This document shows, piece by piece, positions 1 through 6,180 of a stretch of 12,041 nucleotides of DNA (its first letter is position 1; each line of letters starts with the position of its first letter). The notes under the pieces were generated by a model that did not search any database, was not told the DNA's origin, and saw nothing but the letters and a program-made list of their open reading frames with translations. Position numbers and translations under genes: made by a program. Source of the stretch: an uncultured Eubacterium sp. (GTDB lineage Bacteria > Bacillota > Clostridia > Lachnospirales > Lachnospiraceae). The DNA is taken from positions 1 to 12,041 of the forward strand of contig URAI01000076.1 in NCBI GenBank assembly GCA_900545725.1. Direction: 5' to 3'.

Positions 1-2
1 AT

Positions 3-26
3 CTTCTTGAACTGTCGTTCAAGAAG
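3..26. repeat. Perfect 10-bp inverted repeat (hairpin) at left edge
   Basis: CTTCTTGAAC (3-12) is exactly complementary to GTTCAAGAAG (17-26) around a TGTC loop. No T-run follows on either strand, so it is not a canonical intrinsic terminator. It sits in a stretch richer in G and C than the DNA that follows. It may belong to the 3' end of a gene, RNA or mobile element lying mostly outside the window. One frame on each strand stays open to the edge, so which strand matters cannot be decided. Confidence 0.6.
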
Positions 27-42
27 CGTCCCTCGCTTTCAG

Positions 43-66
43 CTCGGTCAATCACAATTTGACGAG
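43..66. repeat. Second hairpin, 8 bp with one bulge
   Basis: CTCG (43-46) and TCAA (48-51), separated by a bulged G, pair with TTGA (59-62) and CGAG (63-66) around a 7-base loop. It lies 16 bases after the first hairpin, so the two form a tandem structured block. No T-run follows. The function is unknown. Confidence 0.35.
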
Positions 67-104
67 TGGTTGTGGATGTGATATATTTATAGAAATACAA
101 CAAT

Positions 105-128
105 CCGGAATATAATAATTATATCCGG
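105..128 (+). promoter_or_regulatory. Probable -10 element inside a dyad, upstream of the CBS/CorC gene
   Basis: TATAAT at 111-116 matches a sigma-A -10 box 45 bases before the ATG at 161. It lies inside a dyad: ATATAAT (110-116) faces ATTATAT (118-124), flanked by CCGG at 105-108 and 125-128. TCCGG also occurs as a direct repeat at 104-108 and 124-128, 20 bases apart. No convincing -35 box is present at the right distance (TATAGA at 88-93 is weak). Overlap of a dyad with a -10 box suggests possible repressor control, but AT-rich DNA easily makes such patterns. Confidence 0.4.
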
Positions 129-160
129 TAGAGATTTTTAATATGAAAGGATAATATAAC

Positions 161-1024
161 ATGAGCGATGGGTATCCCGCGGAAACGAATCAGGGGTTAT
201 TTTCTAATTTAAAGAGGGCATTTTTTAAAAGAGTAAAAGATGATAAGGTAACAGAAGAAGAGATAATGGATATGGTTAATGAAGGCCATGAGAGCGGTGT
301 TCTTAAGGAGAATGAAGCAGAGATGATTAATAATATTTTTGAGTTTGGTGAAAAACAGGCGCATGATATTATGATTCACAGAAAGAGCATTGTTGCAATC
401 AATTGTAGTGTTACGGTTGAAGAGGCTTTTGATTTTATTCTGAATGAGAATTTTTCAAGATATCCGGTATATCAGGATAACATAGATAACATTATCGGTA
501 TTCTTCATATAAGAGATATTCTCAAAGTATATGTTGACGAGTCGATGAGAAAAAAGACATTATCAGAGATTAAGGATAAGGTGCTTTTTGAGGCTTATTG
601 CATACCTGAAACGAGAAATATAAGTGTTTTATTCAAGGAGATGCAGGCTGAGAAGGTGCATATAGCTGTTGTTGTTGATGAATATGGACAGACAGCTGGT
701 ATTGTTACCATGGAAGATATTCTTGAAGAGATAGTTGGGAACATTCTCGATGAATATGATGACGAGCAGGAACTGATAAGCAGACAGCCTGACGGTACCT
801 ATATTATGAAAGGGCAGACAGCGCTTGAGGATATAGAGGATATGTTTGGCATAAAGTTTGACTGTGAGGATATTGATACAATTAACGGATATCTTATATA
901 TAAACTGGGTAAGATACCTGATGAGAATGAAAAGTTTGAAACTGAGTGTGGTGGATACATATTTCAGGTAATGAGTGTTGAAAATAAGATGATTAGTCTG
1001 GTAAAGGTAACAAAAAAGTCATAG
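161..1024 (+). CDS. CBS-pair protein with CorC/HlyC transporter-associated domain
   Basis: This is a 287-residue soluble protein of the CorC/HlyC ('hemolysin family') group. Two CBS motifs form a nucleotide-binding module: residues about 66-122 (SRYPVY at 99-104, GILHIRDIL at 113-121) and about 147-200 (VVVDEYGQTAGIVTMEDIL at 170-188). The C-terminal CorC_HlyC domain covers about 206-285, with the typical TINGYLIYKLGKIP segment at 240-253. No hydrophobic segment or signal peptide is present, so it lacks the DUF21/CNNM membrane domain of longer relatives and resembles stand-alone CorC. Family members are linked to Mg2+/Co2+ efflux or cation homeostasis, usually as accessory proteins; the exact role here is not known. 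The start is supported by GAAAGGA at 145-151, 9 bases before the ATG. A terminator-like hairpin follows, so it is probably transcribed alone. Confidence 0.9.
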   Translation: MSDGYPAETNQGLFSNLKRAFFKRVKDDKVTEEEIMDMVNEGHESGVLKENEAEMINNIFEFGEKQAHDIMIHRKSIVAINCSVTVEEAFDFILNENFSRYPVYQDNIDNIIGILHIRDILKVYVDESMRKKTLSEIKDKVLFEAYCIPETRNISVLFKEMQAEKVHIAVVVDEYGQTAGIVTMEDILEEIVGNILDEYDDEQELISRQPDGTYIMKGQTALEDIEDMFGIKFDCEDIDTINGYLIYKLGKIPDENEKFETECGGYIFQVMSVENKMISLVKVTKKS

Positions 1025-1035
1025 ATGAACTTAGT

Positions 1036-1081
1036 GGTCAGAGCTGTAAGGGTGTAGGTCTTTATGGTTTCTGACCTTTTT
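1036..1081 (+). terminator. Terminator-like hairpin, possibly an attenuator
   Basis: GGTCAGA (1036-1042) pairs with TCTGACC (1070-1076), and TTTTT follows at 1077-1081. The loop is long (27 bases). An inner AGGTC/GACCT pairing (1056-1060 with 1073-1077) competes for the same arm. It lies 12 bases after the CBS/CorC stop codon and 30 bases before the next ATG, leaving little room for a separate promoter. It may therefore be partly read through, or act as an attenuator for the diguanylate cyclase gene. Confidence 0.55.
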
Positions 1082-1110
1082 ATATCAGAAAAATCAGAAA
1101 TGAGGACAAT

Positions 1111-2904
1111 ATGGCGGATGAAGTATTTATAGAATCTAATTTTTCAATTGATGGGAAGTTAAATATAGTGAGGGGGGATGAGCACTTCTTTCGTATTATG
1201 GGAGATAAGGCTCTTGATTCATTTGACCAGCTTGTATATGAAAGTGATTTTGATAATTTTAAGAATTTCATTGCAAAAGATGGCAATAGCTATAATGTAA
1301 TATTGAGATTAAAGTGTAAAAATGACAATTACAGGTGGTTTATAATATATAACCAGGGCAGTTATATATCACAGTCCGGGGTAACAATATATAATCTTCA
1401 GATGCAGGATATACTTGTAATAAGTAGCCGTTTTGAAATGTATTTAAGACGAGTCACAAAGTATCGTTCAATTCTTAATGTTATAGAAGATAAGATATTT
1501 GAATATGACAATTCATCGAGAATGATAACAATATACTGTTACCGTAATGATAAATCAGAGATAATAGAAAAAGATTATATTGATGACTGGATGCATAAGG
1601 TTATTGGAAATGGATATGTAGATGATACACAAAGAGATTATTTCGAGGTATTATGCAATAATATCAAATATGGTTCAGAAAAATTCCAGATAACATTAAG
1701 AACATCGCTTATGTCAAGAGGTGAAAGAGAGGATCTTCTTACATTTGCGGGGGAGACAATTACAAGTGGTAATGAAAGAATTGTAACGGTCGGTATTATA
1801 AAAGAGCATAGTGCCAGAATGCAGGTACTGACAAATGTTATGTATGATGTGTCTGAATTTGATAAGGATGCAGCTACGGGACTTCTTAATAAAAAGGCAG
1901 TGACAAAGGAATTTAAAAAGATGATTAATTCCTATTCGGCAGGCAACTTGGATAAGAAGTTATACATAGCGATATTGGATATTGATAATTTTAAAAGTGC
2001 AAATGATACATATGGACATCTTTTTGGTGATAAGGTAATAACAAGCTTTGCAGAGGCAATTAAGGAATATACACAGGGAAGAGGAATAGCCGGAAGAATC
2101 GGTGGAGATGAATTTGCCGTATTATTAAATGATATTAATAATGAAAATGAAGTAAAGACCCTTCTTAGTTCACTTCTTATAAGAGTTAAGAATGAACTTG
2201 AAGACAAAAGAAACGGTTATGATTTTTCAGCCTCTGTCGGAGTATCGACATACCCTATAGATGGACGTGATTATGAGACATTATTCAGGACTGCGGATTG
2301 TGCATTATACATAGCCAAAGAGCGTGGAAAGGATATGTGTATTGTATACGATAATGAAGTTTTTGGCAATATTACAGGCATGACAATGAAACAGCTTAAT
2401 GCGGGATATGGAAGACCTAAGTTAAGTCCTGTTGACAGAACAATACTTCTGTGTGACACAATAGATGCATTGAGGTGCACCAGGACGCAGGAAGAGCTGG
2501 ATACGGTTATTAAGTATTTTCTTAATAAGACAGGTATTGATGGGATAAGTATATTTAAAGGTATGCAGATGAAATGTGTATGGACATTTGGCAGTTATGA
2601 ATATGAACCTGACCCGGCTGAATATGTAAGAAAGAGGTTTTATAGCAGATATTTTGATAAGAATAATGCTAACAGAGTCAATAATGTAATGACACTTGTA
2701 GTTGATTATCCTGATGTATATTCATCATTAAAAAAGAATAATATATGTTCAATGATACAGTTTAAATCCTTTGATGATGAGACAGAGGAAGTTCTCGTGC
2801 AATATGATATATTTGGAAATGTAATCCGAAAATGGTCAGATGAGGATGTGGCATTGCTCTATGGTATTACGAAAGTGTTTATCAATGTATATGACAGAGT
2901 ATAA
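1111..2904 (+). CDS. Diguanylate cyclase (GGDEF) with N- and C-terminal sensory regions
   Basis: A 597-residue protein predicted to make cyclic di-GMP from two GTP. The GGDEF domain spans about 250-413, with the metal-binding motif DIDNFK at 290-295 and an intact GGDEF at 331-335, so it should be catalytically active. The RxxD inhibitory I-site that normally precedes GGDEF is absent: residues 322-325 read QGRG. Residues 1-110 and about 115-235 look like two PAS-type sensor folds (WFIIY at 76-80 and a mixed alpha/beta pattern), assigned only from general pattern. Residues about 441-595 resemble a GAF domain, which is uncommon downstream of a GGDEF domain. No membrane segment is seen, so it is probably a cytosolic sensor. 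The RBS GAGGA (1102-1106) is only 4 bases from the ATG, which suggests modest translation. The stop codon lies just before the permease start, so the two may be co-transcribed. Confidence 0.9.
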   Translation: MADEVFIESNFSIDGKLNIVRGDEHFFRIMGDKALDSFDQLVYESDFDNFKNFIAKDGNSYNVILRLKCKNDNYRWFIIYNQGSYISQSGVTIYNLQMQDILVISSRFEMYLRRVTKYRSILNVIEDKIFEYDNSSRMITIYCYRNDKSEIIEKDYIDDWMHKVIGNGYVDDTQRDYFEVLCNNIKYGSEKFQITLRTSLMSRGEREDLLTFAGETITSGNERIVTVGIIKEHSARMQVLTNVMYDVSEFDKDAATGLLNKKAVTKEFKKMINSYSAGNLDKKLYIAILDIDNFKSANDTYGHLFGDKVITSFAEAIKEYTQGRGIAGRIGGDEFAVLLNDINNENEVKTLLSSLLIRVKNELEDKRNGYDFSASVGVSTYPIDGRDYETLFRTADCALYIAKERGKDMCIVYDNEVFGNITGMTMKQLNAGYGRPKLSPVDRTILLCDTIDALRCTRTQEELDTVIKYFLNKTGIDGISIFKGMQMKCVWTFGSYEYEPDPAEYVRKRFYSRYFDKNNANRVNNVMTLVVDYPDVYSSLKKNNICSMIQFKSFDDETEEVLVQYDIFGNVIRKWSDEDVALLYGITKVFINVYDRV

Positions 2905-2926
2905 TTATATTAAACATAATGCGTTA

Positions 2927-3682
2927 ATGAAGAAAATAATTAAAAAGACATTAATAATATTAATATGGCTTATAATATGGCAGCTTTTAGCACTAAGTGT
3001 CAACATATCTTTTATATTTCCGGGACCTTTGGATGTAATGCAGGCGCTTGTGGGACTTATAAAAACACAGGAATATTATAGAATTATAACAGCAAGTACA
3101 TTAAGGATAGCTGTAGGTTTTGTGATTTCTTTTATGCTTGGAGTTGTGCTTGGAATTATATCAGGGAGATTTGGCATTATAAGAGAGTTTATAGAGCCGG
3201 TAATGCAGTTATTTAAGGCAGTTCCGGTAACAGCATTTATAATTCTTGTGCTTATATGGTTCAATTCACAAAATGCAGCTACGATAATATCATTTATAAT
3301 AACACTGCCAATGATATATTCGGGAACATTAAGTGGAATTACAGATTGTGATATAAAGCTTATACAGATGTCACAGGTATTCAGGCTTGGCATATTAAGA
3401 AGATTAAGATACATATATGTACCGCAGGTATATCCTTATATTATAAGCAGTCTTAAGGTAGCTGTCGGAATGTGTTTTAAGGCAGGAATATCAGCAGAGG
3501 TTATCGGGCTGACAAAGGATTCTATAGGAAGTCAGATGTATTATTCAAAGCTGTATATTATGACTGCGGATTTATTTGCATGGAGTATTACGGTAGTTGT
3601 TGTAAGTTTTATTGCTGAGAAGCTGTGTATTCTTGTTATAGAGCTGTTAAAAAGATTATGCACAGGGACATTAAAAGCATAG
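2927..3682 (+). CDS. ABC importer permease, NitT/TauT (SsuC/TauC-like) family
   Basis: A 251-residue integral membrane protein with about six hydrophobic segments (near 8-26, 60-80, 100-112, 116-136, 173-193 and 218-240). The PGPLDV motif at 32-37 follows the first helix, as in SsuC/TauC permeases. The cytoplasmic EAA-like coupling loop lies at about 145-167, ending in IYVPQ. The family imports sulfonates, taurine, nitrate, thiamine precursors or similar small molecules; the substrate cannot be read here. The frame is also open upstream, through in-frame ATGs at 2885 and 2891 inside the cyclase gene. I chose 2927 because a KKIIKK-hydrophobic N terminus begins there, but no clear RBS supports any of these starts. 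The partner ATPase is at 3829. No substrate-binding protein gene is adjacent. Confidence 0.85.
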   Translation: MKKIIKKTLIILIWLIIWQLLALSVNISFIFPGPLDVMQALVGLIKTQEYYRIITASTLRIAVGFVISFMLGVVLGIISGRFGIIREFIEPVMQLFKAVPVTAFIILVLIWFNSQNAATIISFIITLPMIYSGTLSGITDCDIKLIQMSQVFRLGILRRLRYIYVPQVYPYIISSLKVAVGMCFKAGISAEVIGLTKDSIGSQMYYSKLYIMTADLFAWSITVVVVSFIAEKLCILVIELLKRLCTGTLKA

Positions 3683-3818
3683 CAGCAGAGAATATTAATA
3701 ATTGATTTAATATTGGATTATATAAAACAGCTTTTTAATATAGCTTAGTCTGGCATCCGGTTTAGCGTTTGCCGGTATTAGAAGTATCTGTACAATGATG
3801 GTTAATATGGATATAAAT

Positions 3819-3823
3819 GAGGA
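3819..3823 (+). promoter_or_regulatory. RBS that fixes the ATPase start
   Basis: GAGGA lies 5 bases before the ATG at 3829. The earlier in-frame ATG at 3817 overlaps this RBS and has no RBS of its own, so 3829 is the likelier start. Confidence 0.7.
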
Positions 3824-3828
3824 TTAAA

Positions 3829-4407
3829 ATGGATATTATAGTATCAGACATAAAAAAATCATATGGCGAGAATGTTATACTTGATGGAGTGACACATACT
3901 TTTAAAATGGGTTCGGTAACATGTATAATGGGTCAATCAGGTGCGGGCAAAACTACATTTGCAAATATACTTATGGGGATTGAAAAGGCTGACCGTGGTT
4001 CTGTAACAGATAATATCAGATATTCTGTAGTATTTCAGGAGAACAGGCTTGTAGAAGAGATTACACCATTTGCCAATATAGCAATGGTGCTGGATAAGCA
4101 TATCTGTAAGACTGAGATAAAAAAGCTGGTTGAAGATAACTTTTGTGAAATGATTGACAGAGAGAGTATATATAAGAAAACCGAAAAGCTGAGCGGTGGT
4201 ATGAAACGAAGGGTGGCAATAATCAGGGCAATGCTTGCAGATTCTGATGCTGTAATATTAGATGAGCCATTTACAGGACTTGATGAAAAAAACAGAATTA
4301 AATGTATAGAATATATAAAGAAGCTGCTTAATGGGAGAACACTTATCGTTATTACGCATAATGAGGATGATTGTAAACGCTTTGAGGCTGACATTTTACA
4401 TATATAA
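3829..4407 (+). CDS. ABC importer ATP-binding protein
   Basis: A 192-residue ATPase with all catalytic motifs. The Walker A motif GQSGAGKTT is at 35-43 and the Q-loop glutamine at 70. The signature LSGGMKRR is at 121-128, Walker B AVILDEP at 141-147, the D-loop at about 149-152, and the switch histidine at 177. It should power the permease encoded 146 bases upstream. It is short for this family (usually near 240-260 residues) and stops soon after the H-loop, so it lacks the C-terminal extension of many relatives. With no binding protein nearby, the substrate is undefined; a solute-binding protein must be encoded elsewhere or the system uses another partner. Nothing in the 146-base gap looks like a promoter, so co-transcription with the permease is likely. 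Confidence 0.9.
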   Translation: MDIIVSDIKKSYGENVILDGVTHTFKMGSVTCIMGQSGAGKTTFANILMGIEKADRGSVTDNIRYSVVFQENRLVEEITPFANIAMVLDKHICKTEIKKLVEDNFCEMIDRESIYKKTEKLSGGMKRRVAIIRAMLADSDAVILDEPFTGLDEKNRIKCIEYIKKLLNGRTLIVITHNEDDCKRFEADILHI

Positions 4408-4531
4408 GTACGATTATAATACGACCCAAAGCATATGAATGAGTATGTATGGATGTTATAAGTATGTGTGTATTATACTGTATGAGTATAGAAAGAATAG
4501 CAGTGGAATTTCTGAACAGGCAGCCTGAATA

Positions 4532-4560
4532 TTGACAATAATAAATGCAGTTGTTAAAAT
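4532..4560 (+). promoter_or_regulatory. Strong sigma-A promoter for ilvN
   Basis: A consensus -35 TTGACA (4532-4537) is separated by 17 bases from the -10 box TAAAAT (4555-4560). It predicts a transcript start near 4567 and a leader of about 90 bases before ilvN. A weak hairpin (4571-4578 with 4585-4594) occurs in the leader. The leader is too short for a T-box and shows no T-box consensus. Confidence 0.75.
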
Positions 4561-4657
4561 TAGGCTTATGCTATATGGCGTTTTCCTTATATAGACAGCT
4601 GAAATAGTATAAATAATTTAAAAATTTAAGTGATATGTTAAAATGGAGGATTACATA

Positions 4658-5149
4658 ATGAGAAGAGCAGTATTTTCTATTCTTGCAGATAACAATTCAG
4701 GAGTATTAAGCAGAGTTGCGGGATTATTCAGCAGAAGAGGATATAATATAGACAGTATTACAGCAGGAGAGACTAATATTGAAGGTTTATCAAGACTGAC
4801 TATAACAGCTTCAGGTGATGATGATGTACTGGAACAGATTGAAAAACAGCTTAATAAGCTTGAAGATGTAAGAGAGATTAAGCTTCTTCCTGCAGATGCT
4901 TCTGTATGCAGGGAACTTATATTAATTAAAGTTAAATGTGATGTGTCACAAAGACAGAATCTTGCTGCTACAACAGGCATATTCAGAGAGCAGATTGTCG
5001 ATGTATCTAAGGATTCAGTTATAATCTCACTTACAGGTGACCAGAGTAAGCTCAATGCATTTATTGAACTTTTAGGTATGGACGGATATGAGATAATAGA
5101 GCTTACAAGAACAGGTATAACAGGACTTGCAAGAGGAAGTGCCAGATAA
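4658..5149 (+). CDS. ilvN: Acetolactate synthase small (regulatory) subunit
   Basis: At 163 residues this has the usual length for the regulatory subunit (IlvN/IlvH) of acetohydroxyacid synthase, the first common enzyme of valine, leucine and isoleucine synthesis. The subunit activates the catalytic subunit and confers valine feedback inhibition. The N-terminal ACT domain is about 1-75, with the valine-site loop NNSGVLSRV at 12-20 and RGYNIDSI at 27-34. The C-terminal domain follows, ending in the family motif ELTRTGITGLARG (148-160). GGAGGA at 4645-4650 is well placed for the ATG at 4658; the in-frame ATG at 4643 overlaps this RBS and is rejected. The catalytic subunit gene ilvB is not adjacent, which is unusual though not unique. 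A lipoprotein gene starts 27 bases downstream. Confidence 0.93.
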   Translation: MRRAVFSILADNNSGVLSRVAGLFSRRGYNIDSITAGETNIEGLSRLTITASGDDDVLEQIEKQLNKLEDVREIKLLPADASVCRELILIKVKCDVSQRQNLAATTGIFREQIVDVSKDSVIISLTGDQSKLNAFIELLGMDGYEIIELTRTGITGLARGSAR

Positions 5150-5176
5150 ATAGTTAAATAAGTGGGGATATTTAAG

Positions 5177-5926
5177 ATGAGACATCATATATTATATAAA
5201 TATATATTTACAACAGTATTATCTGTAGCATGTGCTGTCTCTTTAAGCGCATGTTCAGGTTCAAAGAATAATAGCGGTACTGCGTTAGAAACTTCATTAT
5301 CGGCGGCAGAAGAGATAAACACACAGTCCAATATACAACAGGAGGTTACAACACAGGCAGTTCCTGCAATTCCGGTAACAAAGCTTTCCATGTACATATA
5401 TAATAAGGATTCAGGATATAGAGAAAAAGCCTCTGACGTCTATGAAACAACATGGGTTAAGGGACAGGATATCGTAAGTTTTGAAAGCTTTGCTACAGAT
5501 GTTGGCAGATTCTCACTGTCAGGAAGTAATTTTAAAAATGAATGGGAAAAGTACTGGAATACATTTGAGGGAAGCAATACATGCAGGCTTGGCTATATAG
5601 TTGACTTTAAGTTAAAGGACGGTCAGGAGATTAAACAGACAATTACAGGTCCCGATGATGTATTTGGATACCGCAATTATCTTGAATGTTATCTTTATGA
5701 TGATGTCAATCAGATACAGGGTAACTGGTACAGTCATCTGCTCAATACAGAAGTAACTGACAAGACGGTAATGACTTCAATTAAGCTTACAGCAGGAACT
5801 GATATAGCACTTGTCGGGGATACTATAAAGGTGTCAGCATTTGTATATAATTCAGATAAAGATTTCGATGCAGCAGGTAATTATATAGGAAATGTAATAT
5901 ATTCTGTGAATGTTGTTAATAAGTAA
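5177..5926 (+). CDS. Secreted lipoprotein of unknown function
   Basis: A 249-residue protein with a lipoprotein signal peptide: positively charged start, hydrophobic stretch about 10-22, then lipobox LSAC with the modified cysteine at 26. A low-complexity Ser/Thr/Gln-rich linker (about 27-65) should tether the mature domain (about 66-249) to the outside of the membrane. That domain is rich in aromatic residues and beta-type patterns, and I do not recognise its family. The RBS GTGGGGA (5162-5168) lies 8 bases before the ATG at 5177, so the upstream GTG at 5162 is not the start. The 27-base gap after ilvN and the absence of a terminator between them suggest one operon. A functional link to branched-chain amino acids is not evident. 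The unit ends at the terminator at 6079-6117. Confidence 0.8.
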   Translation: MRHHILYKYIFTTVLSVACAVSLSACSGSKNNSGTALETSLSAAEEINTQSNIQQEVTTQAVPAIPVTKLSMYIYNKDSGYREKASDVYETTWVKGQDIVSFESFATDVGRFSLSGSNFKNEWEKYWNTFEGSNTCRLGYIVDFKLKDGQEIKQTITGPDDVFGYRNYLECYLYDDVNQIQGNWYSHLLNTEVTDKTVMTSIKLTAGTDIALVGDTIKVSAFVYNSDKDFDAAGNYIGNVIYSVNVVNK

Positions 5927-6078
5927 TCTGTTTGTGTATGAGCAGATATTATTAAATGTTATCAAAAAAGAATATCAATAAGCTTATAGTTGTTATATAA
6001 GACGAATTGTTGAGGTTATAAATATAATTATATATTTGTAAGAGTTTTTATAATTAAAAAATTAATAGAAATAATGGG

Positions 6079-6117
6079 AAATATCTTATCTGATTAATAC
6101 TGGATAAGATATTTTTT
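6079..6117 (+). terminator. Intrinsic terminator of the ilvN-lipoprotein unit
   Basis: AAATATCTTATC (6079-6090) and GATAAGATATTT (6103-6114) form a perfect 12-bp stem with a 12-base loop, running into TTTTTT at 6112-6117. The stem is AT-rich but long. The 152 bases between the lipoprotein stop codon and this hairpin hold nothing else I can identify. Confidence 0.85.
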
Positions 6118-6143
6118 ATTACATATATAAAACAGAACCGGCA

Positions 6144-6149
6144 TATAAT
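6144..6149 (+). promoter_or_regulatory. Probable -10 box of asnB
   Basis: TATAAT lies 31 bases before the asnB ATG and downstream of the preceding terminator, so asnB needs a promoter here. No good -35 box is found at 16-18 bases upstream, so activation by a regulator or a weak promoter is possible. Confidence 0.4.
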
Positions 6150-6180
6150 AATCTGAAATATATATTAAATGGAGATTATT

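Noticed and set aside
1025..1110. c-di-GMP riboswitch in front of the diguanylate cyclase
   Set aside because: None of the conserved GEMM core sequences are present and the space is too small for the aptamer.
3744..3826. An open stretch of 27 codons in the permease-ATPase gap, with a hydrophobic translation
   Set aside because: It begins after a stop codon, has no start with an RBS and overlaps the ATPase RBS; its length is within chance expectation. A remnant binding-protein gene would need a homology search to support it.
4561..4657. T-box or CodY-type control of ilvN
   Set aside because: The leader is only about 90 bases with no T-box consensus, and the AT-rich patch at 4611-4630 is too simple to count as a CodY site.
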